NCBI GenBank assembly: GCA_963709525.1 | Contig: CAVPXB010000008.1 | Span: forward strand, 62,001 to 126,000 | Length of the DNA: 64,000 nt | Origin: CAIWHR01 sp963709525 | GTDB lineage: Bacteria; Pseudomonadota; Gammaproteobacteria; Burkholderiales; Casimicrobiaceae | Direction: 5' to 3' | Shown: positions 54,918-63,145 of the stretch, piece after piece | How the letters are laid out: the number at the start of each line of letters is the position of its first letter | Numbering within the stretch: the stretch's first letter is position 1 | The notes under the pieces: model-generated | Told to the model about the DNA's origin: nothing | The model's database searches: none | The model's input: the letters and a program-made list of their open reading frames with translations, nothing else | Program-made: the position numbers and the translations under genes

Positions 54918-54933
54918 ACTCTCAGCCTCTCAG
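54918..54933. repeat. Copy of the 16-mer end of the palindromic element
   Basis: ACTCTCAGCCTCTCAG matches the outer end of the palindrome at 17375-17541. It is followed by TTCGTCGAAGAGATTCGACA, another short palindromic stretch resembling REP-type sequences. It lies between asnS and a convergent gene. Confidence 0.5.
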
Positions 54934-55005
54934 TTCGTCGAAGAGATTCGACAGGCCCGGCCCGAACGGAAACCGAGACAGGCTCGGCCCACCGGCGCGC
55001 GGCGA

Positions 55006-55404
55006 TCAGCCGAAGCGTCCGCGCGCCTGCATCCGTTCGCAGGCATTGCCGCGCGGCTCGGGCAGCGTGACGCCCTGCTTGGCGGCGCGATCAGCCATCG
55101 CCGCACGATGCGCCGCGAGATAGGCGTTGCACTCGTCAACGTTCTTCAAGCTCATCATCTGGTTGCGATGGGCAACGCGCTCGTCGGGAGTCATCAGGTT
55201 GAGGCCGGCGCCACGCCCATGGCCACCCCCGCCGCCCATGCCCATCCCCGGGCCCATCCCGCCTTGGCAGTTGGTGCCCGTGCCGGCAGCGCAGCCGGTT
55301 CCGGTGCCCGGACCATTGCCCGGCCCGTAGCCGGGGCCGGCGAGTGCGATCGTTGCGGCAAGGGCGGCGGTGGCGACGCCAAGCGTCAGTGCGAACTTTT
55401 TCAT
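55006..55404 (-). CDS. Small exported Gly/Met-rich protein
   Basis: A 132-residue protein with a signal peptide (MKKFALTLGVATAALAATIALA) and a low-complexity Gly/Pro/Met/Cys stretch to about residue 68. A conserved-looking domain follows: LMTPDERVAHRNQMMSLKNVDECNAYLAAH and RAAKQGVTLPEPRGNACERMQARG. Similar small periplasmic proteins are widespread in Betaproteobacteria, with unknown function; metal binding is possible. The start at 55404 has GGAG six bases upstream. An FNR-like palindrome at 55575-55588 lies about 170 bases upstream, without a well-spaced -10. Confidence 0.75.
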   Translation of the reverse strand: MKKFALTLGVATAALAATIALAGPGYGPGNGPGTGTGCAAGTGTNCQGGMGPGMGMGGGGGHGRGAGLNLMTPDERVAHRNQMMSLKNVDECNAYLAAHRAAMADRAAKQGVTLPEPRGNACERMQARGRFG

Positions 55405-55574
55405 CTGTGTCTCCGTCATGGTTTTCAATCGACCCCGGCAATCGAGACGCGGTAGGCGAATCGCACCGGACGAACCGTGTTTTTTACGGTTCTGGGCATT
55501 GGAACTCAAGAGCGAGCACTTGGTTTGATCCTGAAACGAACCGTTACACCTGGGGGCCCCAGACAGCATGGCCT

Positions 55575-55588
55575 TTGATCGACGTCAA
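55575..55588. promoter_or_regulatory. FNR-type box, target uncertain
   Basis: TTGATCGACGTCAA fits TTGAT-N4-GTCAA. It sits between the small exported protein gene and the short gene ending at 55621. No good -10 occurs at the spacing seen at frdC and dcuB. Confidence 0.4.
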
Positions 55589-55620
55589 AGCGGCGGCCAT
55601 GCATGCGTCGAGGCGCATGG

Positions 55621-55830
55621 TCAGTGCGCTCCGCGATCGAGTGGCCAGCGCGACGCGATGGAGGGCTCGTGGTGACGCGCTTCCCAGGCTTCGATCAGGG
55701 TGACGAGCTCGTCGAAGCGGAAGCCGGCCGGCGTGTCGGGATCGGTGCTGAGGAGGTAGTCGAGTTCATCGAGCGCGGCGAGATACGCCGCCTCGCTTTG
55801 CAACTCGCGCGGGTCGAGGACGTGGGCCAT
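55621..55830 (-). CDS. Truncated HigA-type antitoxin N-terminal segment
   Basis: A 69-residue protein whose pattern LQSEAAYLAALDELDYLLST, then PDTPAGFRFDELVTLIEAWEARHH, matches the N-terminal helical region of HigA-like antitoxins. In those proteins a helix-turn-helix follows; here the protein ends after SIASRWPLDRGAH. No toxin gene is adjacent. It may be a remnant or a stand-alone small protein. The ribosome site is AAAGGA. Confidence 0.55.
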   Translation of the reverse strand: MAHVLDPRELQSEAAYLAALDELDYLLSTDPDTPAGFRFDELVTLIEAWEARHHEPSIASRWPLDRGAH

Positions 55831-56021
55831 GGAAGTCCTTTCCGGAATGCGCCGTGCCCTCGAAGGCGCAGGACCCGAGCCGCGGCTGCGCGCCGGCGCG
55901 CCGGGCACAGCTTGCGGGCACACCGCTGCCGGCGAGTTTCGGCGCGCGTGACCGATCGCGCCATCGGCAGGACGGATGAGGAAAATCGCAGCGGCGTCGC
56001 GGCGGAGCCCGAAGGCTTCCG

Positions 56022-56315
56022 TCACAGCGCGAAGCCGGCAGGCAGCAGCGCCTGAGACTCCGGGTGCCGTTGCATGTAGGTGCGCACGTACGAGCACCAG
56101 GGCTCGACCTTGTAGCCTTGCGCCAGCGCGTGCGCAAGGGCGGCGGCGACCAACTGTGCCGCGATGCCGCGGCCCGCGAGGGCGGAGGGCACCAGCGTGT
56201 GCGTCATCCGCATCACGCCATCGACCAAGTCGTAGTCGGCGCGGCAAATGAGACCGTCGACCGTGGTTTCGAAGCGGCTGGCGGCGGGGTTGTGCGCGAT
56301 TTCGAAGTCGGCCAT
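56022..56315 (-). CDS. Small GNAT-type acetyltransferase (YjdJ-like)
   Basis: A 97-residue protein of the short GCN5-related family. It has RFETTVDGLICRADYDLVDGVMRMTHTLVPSALAGRGIAAQLVAAAL, in which GRGIAAQL is the acetyl-CoA pyrophosphate loop, then VEPWCSYVRTYMQRHPE near the C-terminus. These minimal enzymes are conserved but their substrates are unknown. It lies between the HigA-like fragment and another small gene, all on the minus strand. Confidence 0.85.
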   Translation of the reverse strand: MADFEIAHNPAASRFETTVDGLICRADYDLVDGVMRMTHTLVPSALAGRGIAAQLVAAALAHALAQGYKVEPWCSYVRTYMQRHPESQALLPAGFAL

Positions 56316-56392
56316 GCGGTGCTCCTGCGGTCTTTATTTTCTCTGCGCCTGCGCGCCGCGCCGCGAATCGATGCGGCCCGGCGCGGAACGAA

Positions 56393-56408
56393 ACTCTCAG
56401 CCTCTCAG
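56393..56408. repeat. Copy of the 16-mer end of the palindromic element
   Basis: ACTCTCAGCCTCTCAG again, overlapping the stop codon of the gene at 56405-56800. No second arm was seen nearby. Confidence 0.5.
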
Positions 56409-56800
56409 GGCAGCTGGATCTTGCCGCCGCCACCAAGCGCGCCCATCCCGGCGCCCGCCTGCGGGATGACGATCGACGACGATTGCTGGCGCCGCAGTTC
56501 CTGCAACTCCCGCATCGTTCTCTCGACGCCTTCCTTGGCGGCCGCCGTGTAGCCGGCGATGGCGGTGGCGAGATCCCTGGCGTCGATTTCGAAGCCGATC
56601 GGGACCGGTCCCATGTTGGTCATGATCTGCACCTCGCCCGAGTAGATCGTGGGTCGGGAGGCATCGCTGGCCCCGGCAGGCGTGACCGGAATCAGCACCC
56701 GCAGCGTGCCGACCTTGCGATCGGTGTAGATCTCCTCGCGATAGAGGGCGTTGGCGTCGAGCGACGCTTCGCCGTCGCGACCGGTGGGTTGCTGTGCCAT
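56405..56800 (-). CDS. Hypothetical protein
   Basis: A 131-residue soluble protein without a recognised family. The N-terminus is polar (AQQPTGRDGEASLDANALYREE). The middle has beta-like segments (VGTLRVLIPVTPAG, TIYSGEVQIMTNMGPVPIGFEID), and a helix follows (AAKEGVERTMRELQELRRQ). The end is Gly-rich (GAGMGALGGGG). Coding is supported by codon pattern and clear ribosome site (AGGACCTGCC). Its stop lies inside a dispersed repeat. Confidence 0.65.
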   Translation of the reverse strand: MAQQPTGRDGEASLDANALYREEIYTDRKVGTLRVLIPVTPAGASDASRPTIYSGEVQIMTNMGPVPIGFEIDARDLATAIAGYTAAAKEGVERTMRELQELRRQQSSSIVIPQAGAGMGALGGGGKIQLP

Positions 56801-56875
56801 GGCAGGTCCTTGAAGAGCGTTGATGGAAAGCCCGTCATTCTAGAGCAGCCGCGCGCAGCGCGCAGCAGCGTGCGA

Positions 56876-57665
56876 TCAGTGGAACAGGTACGCGTCCATC
56901 GCCAGTGCGCCGCCTTCGTCGCCACGGAAGACGCGTTCGGCGCGCGGCGCGTCGCCGGCTGCCCCCCACGCCACCGGCAGCGGCACGAAATGCTCCTCGG
57001 TCGGATGCGCGCGAGCGGCCTCCGGCGCCGTGTCGCGGTAGTTGACGAGGGCCTCGACATCGTGCGTGTCCAGACGTTGCGCGATCCAGTCGGCGAACGC
57101 CTGCACGTAGGGCACTGGCCTGCCGCCGCGCGTCGCCTGCATCCAGTCGCGCAGATTGTGCGTGATGTGCCCGGAGCCGATGACGAGGACGCCGTCGTCG
57201 GCCAGCGGGCGCAGCGCGGCCCCGAGGTGCCAGTGGTGCGCAATCCCGCGCTGGGGCTGCACCGAGAGTTGCACGACCGGGACGTCGATGTCCGGGTACA
57301 TCCAGCGCAAGGGCACCCACGCGCCGTGGTCGATGCCGCGGTGGCCGTCGATGCCGGCGGTGTGGCCCGCGGTCTTCAACAGGGCCGCCGTCCTGCTGCG
57401 CAAGCTCGGGTGCGCCTGGCGCGTCGTAACGAATCGCGTAGAGTTCGGGCGGGAAGCCGCCGAAGTCGTGCATCGTCTGCAGGCGCGCAGACCCGGTCAG
57501 CATCGGCAACGACGTTTCCCAATGCGCCGACACCATGAGCACGGCACGGGGGCGCGGCAGATCGCGGGCGAGCCTCGCCCACGCCTGTGCGGCATCGCTG
57601 CCGCCCGATGCGTGCATCGGCGAGCCGTGGGAGATGAAGACGGTGGGCAGGCGGTTCAGGGTCAT
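56876..57665 (-). pseudogene. DODA-type extradiol ring-cleavage dioxygenase (LigB family), one frameshift
   Basis: About 262 residues of the class III extradiol dioxygenase family, similar to YgiD 4,5-DOPA dioxygenase. Metal and active-site histidines are in VFISHGSPM, VSAHWETSLP, then after a shift near 57400 in GIDHGAWVPLRWMYPD and VIGSGHITHNLRDW. The C-terminus EHFVPLPVAWGAAG is typical. It heads the direction of the GST and DoxX genes, a common trio next to a LysR regulator. Confidence 0.87.
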
Positions 57666-57723
57666 GGCGCGGCTATCGAAATGATTCCTTCGCGGCAGCA
57701 ACCGCGAGGGCGATGCTGATGCC

Positions 57724-58332
57724 TTACTTGACGAGTCCCTCGGCCTTCAACGCCTCGACGACCTTCGGCCGCGCGCCGATCCGTGCCACGTACGCGCTGA
57801 GCACCGGCCACTGCGCGAGATCGATGCCCAGCCACTTGGTCCAGCTCAGCACCGTGTACAGGTAGCCGTCGGCGACGGTGAACGGGTCGCCCATCAGGTA
57901 CTGCCTGCCTTCGAGCGAACGGGTGAGGAAGTCGAAGCGCTTGCCGATCCGTTCCTTGATGACGGCCTTGTACGCGTCCGGCATCGCGCCGTCGAACAGG
58001 GCGCCCATGCCCTTGTGCACTTCGGTCGAGATGTAGTTGAGCCACTCCTGCAGGTGGTAGCGCTCCATCGTGCCCGCGGCCGGAGCGAGGCCCGATGCCG
58101 GGGCGCGATCCGCGAGGTACTGGACGATCGCCGGCCCTTCGGACAGCGCGCTGCCGTCGTCGAGCACGAGGAACGGCACGTAGCCCTTGGGGTTGATGGC
58201 GTAGAAATCGGCGCCATCGGCGGTCCTGTGCGTTTCGAGGTCGACCTTGACGAGGTCGATCGCGACGCCGGCTTCGCGGGCGGCGATGTGGGGCGACAGC
58301 GAGCAGGCGGCAGGCGAGTAATAGAGTTTCAT
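57724..58332 (-). CDS. gstA: Beta-class glutathione S-transferase
   Basis: A 202-residue enzyme. The thioredoxin-like domain starts MKLYYSPAACSLSPHIAAREAG, with the Cys10 characteristic of bacterial beta-class GSTs, followed by INPKGYVPFLVLDDGSALSEGPAIVQYLAD (glutathione-binding Pro and Ser). The helical C-terminal domain has YLMGDPFTVADGYLYTVLSW. It detoxifies electrophiles with glutathione. It is co-oriented with doxX upstream and the dioxygenase downstream. Confidence 0.92.
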   Translation of the reverse strand: MKLYYSPAACSLSPHIAAREAGVAIDLVKVDLETHRTADGADFYAINPKGYVPFLVLDDGSALSEGPAIVQYLADRAPASGLAPAAGTMERYHLQEWLNYISTEVHKGMGALFDGAMPDAYKAVIKERIGKRFDFLTRSLEGRQYLMGDPFTVADGYLYTVLSWTKWLGIDLAQWPVLSAYVARIGARPKVVEALKAEGLVK

Positions 58333-58394
58333 CGGGTTCTCCGTTGGGAAGGTCGGTGTCACGGGGGGTAGATGCGTCCGCGGCGGGTCTAACA

Positions 58395-58814
58395 TCAAGC
58401 CGTGCGCAAGACAGGCGCCGGCGGCGCGGCACGCAGCGCATACGCGCCTTCGCCGAGCAGCGCCTGGACGATCAGCGTTGCCGTCCAGAACGCGGGAAAT
58501 TCCCAGCCGCCGCCTTTGGCCGAGAACAGCCAGCCGTTGCCGAGATGGACGACGGTCGCGCCGAGCATGACCGGAACGAGCGCAAGCGCCACGGCACGAA
58601 CGCGCACGCCGAGGATCAGCAGAAGACCGCCGACCAGTTCGGCACCGAAGGTCACGTAGCCCAGGAAACCCGGCAGGCCGAGCGAGGCGAAGAACTGCGC
58701 GGTACCGGGCAGCGTGAATACGAAGTATTTGAGCAAGGCATGGGCGACGAACATCGTGCCCAGCGACAGGCGCAGCAACAGGGCGGCGGCGGCAATGCGG
58801 CGGGAATCGGTCAT
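58395..58814 (-). CDS. DoxX family membrane protein
   Basis: A 139-residue protein with four helices and the DoxX pattern: LLRLSLGTMFVAHALLKYFVFTL, GLPGFLGYVTFGAELVGGLLLILG and GWLFSAKGGGWEFPAFW. The biochemical role of this family in proteobacteria is unclear; it is often tied to oxidative-stress or quinone-related genes. It is first in the doxX-gst-dioxygenase group and divergent from the LysR gene. Confidence 0.87.
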   Translation of the reverse strand: MTDSRRIAAAALLLRLSLGTMFVAHALLKYFVFTLPGTAQFFASLGLPGFLGYVTFGAELVGGLLLILGVRVRAVALALVPVMLGATVVHLGNGWLFSAKGGGWEFPAFWTATLIVQALLGEGAYALRAAPPAPVLRTA

Positions 58815-58897
58815 CTTGAGTCTCCATCGGATTGAAAGCGCGAGGGGTGCGCGACGGAATGAATCATAAGACTTGTTTAAAATGGGATAAATAGGCT

Positions 58898-58916
58898 ATT
58901 GTGCAATGAATTGTGC
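58898..58916. promoter_or_regulatory. LysR-type control region with direct repeat
   Basis: ATTGTGC occurs at 58898-58904 and 58910-58916, separated by five bases. It lies in an AT-rich stretch between the divergent doxX and LysR genes. This is the usual location for a LysR-type operator controlling both sides. Confidence 0.4.
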
Positions 58917-58935
58917 CGAAATTAGGGATAATAAA

Positions 58936-59853
58936 ATGGACCGCTTCCTTGCCATGACCGTGTTCGCGCGGGTGGTCGAGCAGGGCAGTTTTTCGCGTGC
59001 CGCGGACAAGCTCGACCTGTCTGCGTCGGCGGTGTCGCGTCACGTCGCCGAGCTCGAGGCACATCTCGACACGCGCCTGCTCAACCGAACCACGCGCCGC
59101 CTTTCGCTCACCGAGAGTGGCCGGGCTTTTCACGAACGCAGCGTGCAGTTGCTCGCCGATCTCGACGAGGCCGAGGAAACGGTCACAGCCACCGGCATGG
59201 TGCCGCGCGGAAGGCTGCGGCTTACCTGCGCGATCACTTTCGGCATCCGCCACCTCGCGCCGTCGATCGCGGATTTCTCGATTCGCCATCCGCAGGTCGA
59301 GTTCGACGTCGAGCTCTCCGATCGGGTCGTGGACATCGTCGACGAAGGCATGGACCTCGCCATCCGGATCGGCGGCATCGGCAGCCAGGCGCTGATCGCG
59401 CGCAAGATCGCCGTCACGCAGATGGTGCTCTGCGCGGCGCCGGGCTACATCGAGCGCAAGGGCCGGCCGGTCGCGCCGGAAGATCTCTCCGCTCACGAGT
59501 GCCTGACCTACGAGTACCTGGCCGTGCGCAATCTCTGGCGTTTTCGCGATCGCGACGGCGCGGAGCGCAGCGTCAAAATCGGCGGCCGAGTGCATGCGAA
59601 CAACGGCCGCCTGCTGACCGCTCTGGCAGTCGACGGCCTGGGCGTGCTGCTCGAACCGGATTTCATCGTCGCGCCGGAGATTCGCGCCGGCCGCCTGGTG
59701 CGGCTGCTGCCCGATTTCAAGCCGCCGTCATCGGACATTCATGTTGCCTATCCGAGTCGCAGGCACTTGTCCGCAAAGGTGCGCGTGTTCGTCGACTTCC
59801 TGGCCGCGCGCTTTGCGGGGCGCGCGCCGTGGGCGCTCGATCCGGACCGCTGA
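58936..59853 (+). CDS. LysR family transcriptional regulator
   Basis: A 305-residue regulator. The N-terminal winged helix contains MTVFARVVEQGSFSRAADKLDLSASAVSRHVAELEAHLDTRLLNRTTRRLSL-type sequence (about residues 5-60), and the substrate domain runs from about 90 (GRLRLTCAITFGIRHLAPSIADF) to the end. It is of the CrgA/AaeR-like subgroup by this pattern. Divergent orientation from doxX-gst-dioxygenase suggests it controls them. A start ten codons earlier is possible. Confidence 0.92.
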   Translation: MDRFLAMTVFARVVEQGSFSRAADKLDLSASAVSRHVAELEAHLDTRLLNRTTRRLSLTESGRAFHERSVQLLADLDEAEETVTATGMVPRGRLRLTCAITFGIRHLAPSIADFSIRHPQVEFDVELSDRVVDIVDEGMDLAIRIGGIGSQALIARKIAVTQMVLCAAPGYIERKGRPVAPEDLSAHECLTYEYLAVRNLWRFRDRDGAERSVKIGGRVHANNGRLLTALAVDGLGVLLEPDFIVAPEIRAGRLVRLLPDFKPPSSDIHVAYPSRRHLSAKVRVFVDFLAARFAGRAPWALDPDR

Positions 59854-59997
59854 TCGGCAACGATGCTGCGACGCCGGCGACTGGGACAATTTGCCGCAGA
59901 GTGTCGGGCGATCATCGGGCAACCGGCGGTGCTATGCTAATCCTGCTGCGGAGAGATGTCGCCAGAGGACGTCCGCAGCGTGCATGAGGAGAGCACG

Positions 59998-60231
59998 ATG
60001 AACGCTCCACACAACAGCATCGTCGACATGCAATTGGCGGCCCTGGAGATGTCGACCTCCGCCTTCACCCGGGCGGCCCAATTCTGGATCCACCTGACCG
60101 AGTCACAGATGCATTTGCTTGGCGCCCATCCTGCCGAGCGCAGGACCCATGTCGAAATCGGGCACGGGGCCTCGTTCGGGGACCATTACGGCAAGCGCCT
60201 GCACGACATCGATCCGGAACACGACGTCTAA
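59998..60231 (+). CDS. Small phasin-like hypothetical protein
   Basis: A 77-residue protein with amphipathic helices: MQLAALEMSTSAFTRAAQFWIHLTESQMHLLG, then a His-rich hydrophilic tail (GHGASFGDHYGKRLHDIDPEHDV). A GAGGAGAG ribosome site precedes the ATG. The helical stretch recalls phasin-type proteins, but the family assignment is weak. Confidence 0.55.
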   Translation: MNAPHNSIVDMQLAALEMSTSAFTRAAQFWIHLTESQMHLLGAHPAERRTHVEIGHGASFGDHYGKRLHDIDPEHDV

Positions 60232-60246
60232 GCCAGTCGAAGCCCT

Positions 60247-60395
60247 TCGACAAGCTCAGGGCGAACGGAGAAAAAGTGTCGGCGAAGGGTGAAGAGAAGA
60301 AATGTCGCCGAACGGAGAAGAAATGTCGCCGAACGGAGAAAAAGTGTCGGCGAAGGGTGAAGAAATGTCGCCGAGCGGAGAAAAAATGTCGCGCG
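60247..60395. repeat. REP-like motif followed by short tandem repeats
   Basis: TTCGACAAGCTCAGGGCGAA begins at 60247, a motif common in dispersed bacterial repeats. It is followed to about 60395 by five or six imperfect 21-base units with core ATGTCGCCGAACGGAGAA or GTGTCGGCGAAGGGTGAA. Read in one frame the units give MSPNGEE-like heptapeptides. No gene is supported here. Confidence 0.6.
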
Positions 60396-60437
60396 CCGAG
60401 CGCAGCCGCAGTCGACGCGGCGTGAAGGGGTTGCGCT

Positions 60438-60731
60438 TCAGTGTCCCGCGGGGCCTTTGCGCGACGCCTCGTAGAGCGACGGCGTCACTCGTGCGTGGCC
60501 GAGGAATTCGCGCAGGTGCTTGACATCCTCGCGCCCGAGCGAGCTGCCGTGGTGGGGGCGACGCAGCGTTCCCTCGACGCCGTTCAGCTTGACGTGGAGC
60601 CGCGTCCCGGACAGCGACTCGACGTCGGCGCCCAGATGGTGCAGCAGCGCTTCGACTTCGCGCCACTGGACGTTGGTGTTGATCGGCTCCTTGAAGATGG
60701 CGGACAGCAGGTGCTCGTGCTTGTGGCTCAT
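60438..60731 (-). CDS. HicA-like toxin family protein without partner
   Basis: A 97-residue protein with the double-stranded-RNA-binding-like HicA pattern: LSAIFKEPINTNVQWREVEALLHHLGADVESLSGTRLHVKLNGVEGTLRRPHHGSSLGREDVKHLREFL. The catalytic His of HicA probably corresponds to the one in RLHVKL. No HicB antitoxin gene is beside it. Stand-alone members of this kind are common and may not be toxins. Confidence 0.7.
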   Translation of the reverse strand: MSHKHEHLLSAIFKEPINTNVQWREVEALLHHLGADVESLSGTRLHVKLNGVEGTLRRPHHGSSLGREDVKHLREFLGHARVTPSLYEASRKGPAGH

Positions 60732-60843
60732 GGTCGGCGGGATTCGCTGGTATCGGTGGGCGTGGCTCGCAGGCAGCGCCAAGATTATCGCGCCGAAGCC
60801 CCGTTTGTCACCAGGTCCGGAGCCGGATGCCCGGAGCCACCCG

Positions 60844-63144
60844 TCACCCACCGCCCGGCACCGCCTTCCTGGGCAGCAGCGCTCCCTTGCGCGCGCGGTG
60901 CAGCACGTGCTTCGCCAGATCTTCGCCCTTGAGCGTCATCCGCTGCGGCTTGCCGCGAACGATCACCGGCACGACAAGCGTGTCGCGATAGACGCCGGTC
61001 CAGGCGAGCTTCTCGCCCTTGTCGAGCTGCATCAGGATCACGCCGCGGCCGCGTTCCAGCGCCTTGGCTTCGGCCAGCGGAAAGCACAGCAGCTTGCCGT
61101 TGGTCGCCGCGCAGGCGACGAAGCCCGACGGCTGGAACAGGTCGTCGTCGGGGCCGTCGAGCGGAACGGGCGGTAGAACGGACTCCCCTTCCTCCAGCGT
61201 CATGAACGCCTTGCCGGCGCGGTTGCGGCCAACGAGCGACGAAAACGGCGCGATATAGCCGTAGCCGCCGCTGTTGGCGAACAGGTAGCGCATATCGGAC
61301 GCGGCGGAGAGCATCCAGCGTGCCTTGGCGCCGTCCTGCAGGTCGACGAGCGAGGTGATCGGCACGCCGTCGCCGCGCGCGGCAGGCACGTCGGCGGCGT
61401 CGATCGCGTAGGCGCGGCCCAGGCTGTCCAGTATCGCGACCGGCAGCGTCGTGCGCGTCTGCACGACGGCCCCCGGGCTGTCGCCCGCCTTGAACGTGAG
61501 CGCCGCGACATCGACGTCGTGCCCCGGGCGGGCGCGGATCCAGCCGTTCCTGGAGATGATGATGGTGACCGGCTCGTCGGGCACCGAGATCACCGCCTTG
61601 ACGGCGGTGGCGCGATCCATGGGCTCGAGCAAGGTGCGCCGCGCGTCGCCGAACCTGGCCGCGTCGGCCTCGATCTCCTTGACGATCAGGCGGCGCAAGG
61701 CCTTGTCGCTTCCGAGCAGGGCTTGCAGGCGGCCCCGCTCGGTGACGAGTTCGGCGAGTTCCTGCTCGATCCGGATGCCCTCGAGGCGCGCCAGCTGCCG
61801 CAGCCGGATCTCGAGTATGTCCTCGGCCTGGATCGCCGTCAGCTTGAACGCGGCCATCAGATCCGCCTTGGGATCGTCGGCTTCGCGGATCACCTTGATG
61901 ACGCGGTCGATGTTGAGGAAGGCGATGCGCCGGCCTTCCAGGATGTGAATGCGCGCCTCGGCGCGTTCGAGTTGATGGCGCGCGCGCCGCGTGACGGTGT
62001 CGACGCGGAACGCCGCCCACTCGGAGAGGATCTGCGAGAGGCCCTTCTGCTGCGGGCGGCCGTCGAGACCCAGCAGCGTGCAGTTGACCGAGAAGCCGGA
62101 CTCGAGGCTGGTGTGCGCGAACAGCATCGCCATCATCTCGTCGGCATCGACCTTGCTGGTACGCGGCTCCAGCACCAGGCGAATCGCTGCCTTCTGCCCG
62201 GACTCGTCGCTCGCCCGCTCCAGCACATTCAGCACCACCTGCTTCAGGTTCAACTGCTGCTGCGAGGGCATCTTCTTGCCGGACGGCGGCTGCGGATTCG
62301 ACAGCGCGTCGAGTTCTTCCAGCACACGCCTGGTCGACACCTGATACGGGAACTCGTAGACGACGATCTGCCACTGCCCGCGCGCGAGTTCCTCGATGCG
62401 CCAGCGCGCCCGGGCGCGCAGGATGCCGCGTCCGGTGCGATACGCTGCGGCGATTTCCTCGCGCGACGAGATCACCTGTCCGCCGTCCGGAAAGTCCGGC
62501 CCCGGCATCAATGCGTGCAGTTCCTCGAAGGTGACGCCCGGGTTGCCGACGGCGAGCGCCGCGGCCGCGGCGACTTCGCGCAGATTGTGCGGAGGGATGT
62601 CGCAGGCCATGCCGACGGCGATGCCCATCGATCCGTTCAGCAGCACGAACGGCAGCCGCGCGGGCAGGCGCGCGGGCTCGGTCGTCGTGTTGTCGTAGTT
62701 GGCGATCGAGTCGACGGTGCCCTGGTCGAGTTCGGACAGCAGCAGTTCGGAGATAGGCGCGAGCCGGGCTTCGGTGTAGCGGTAGGCCGCCGCCGGGTCG
62801 CCGTCGCGCGAGCCGAAGTTGCCCTGGCCCTTGATCAGCGGGTAGCGCAGCGTGAAGTCCTGCGCCATCCGCACCAGCGTGTCGTAGACCGACGTGTCGC
62901 CGTGCGGGTGCACCTTGCCCAGCACCTCGCCGACGATGCGCGCGCACTTGACGGGCTTGGCGTTGCCACCCAGACCAAGCTGCCGCATCGTGTACAGGAT
63001 GCGCCGCTGCACGGGCTTCTGCCCGTCCTCGACCTGCGGCAGCGCGCGATCGCGCACCACCGCCATCGCGTATTGCAGATAGGCGCCTTCCGCGTAGTCG
63101 TGGAGGACGAGCTCGTCGCGTTCGGCGGGATGGATCGCGCCCAT
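60844..63144 (-). CDS. parC: DNA topoisomerase IV subunit A
   Basis: A 766-residue subunit that cleaves and rejoins DNA during chromosome decatenation. The N-terminal winged-helix region has QKPVQRRILYTMRQLGLGGNAKPVKCARIVGEVLGKVHPHGDTSVYDTLVRM, and the catalytic tyrosine is in AAAYRYTEARLAP. The GyrA-like tower and coiled coil follow, and a short C-terminal beta-propeller begins near residue 500 and ends KGEDLAKHVLHRARKG. The shortened C-terminal domain and partner gene identify ParC rather than GyrA. Confidence 0.94.
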   Translation of the reverse strand: MGAIHPAERDELVLHDYAEGAYLQYAMAVVRDRALPQVEDGQKPVQRRILYTMRQLGLGGNAKPVKCARIVGEVLGKVHPHGDTSVYDTLVRMAQDFTLRYPLIKGQGNFGSRDGDPAAAYRYTEARLAPISELLLSELDQGTVDSIANYDNTTTEPARLPARLPFVLLNGSMGIAVGMACDIPPHNLREVAAAAALAVGNPGVTFEELHALMPGPDFPDGGQVISSREEIAAAYRTGRGILRARARWRIEELARGQWQIVVYEFPYQVSTRRVLEELDALSNPQPPSGKKMPSQQQLNLKQVVLNVLERASDESGQKAAIRLVLEPRTSKVDADEMMAMLFAHTSLESGFSVNCTLLGLDGRPQQKGLSQILSEWAAFRVDTVTRRARHQLERAEARIHILEGRRIAFLNIDRVIKVIREADDPKADLMAAFKLTAIQAEDILEIRLRQLARLEGIRIEQELAELVTERGRLQALLGSDKALRRLIVKEIEADAARFGDARRTLLEPMDRATAVKAVISVPDEPVTIIISRNGWIRARPGHDVDVAALTFKAGDSPGAVVQTRTTLPVAILDSLGRAYAIDAADVPAARGDGVPITSLVDLQDGAKARWMLSAASDMRYLFANSGGYGYIAPFSSLVGRNRAGKAFMTLEEGESVLPPVPLDGPDDDLFQPSGFVACAATNGKLLCFPLAEAKALERGRGVILMQLDKGEKLAWTGVYRDTLVVPVIVRGKPQRMTLKGEDLAKHVLHRARKGALLPRKAVPGGG

Positions 63145-63145
63145 G

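Noticed and set aside
60302..60523. Gene made of MSPNGEE heptads
   Set aside because: It consists of short tandem DNA repeats, lacks a clear ribosome site and then runs antisense to the HicA-like gene.
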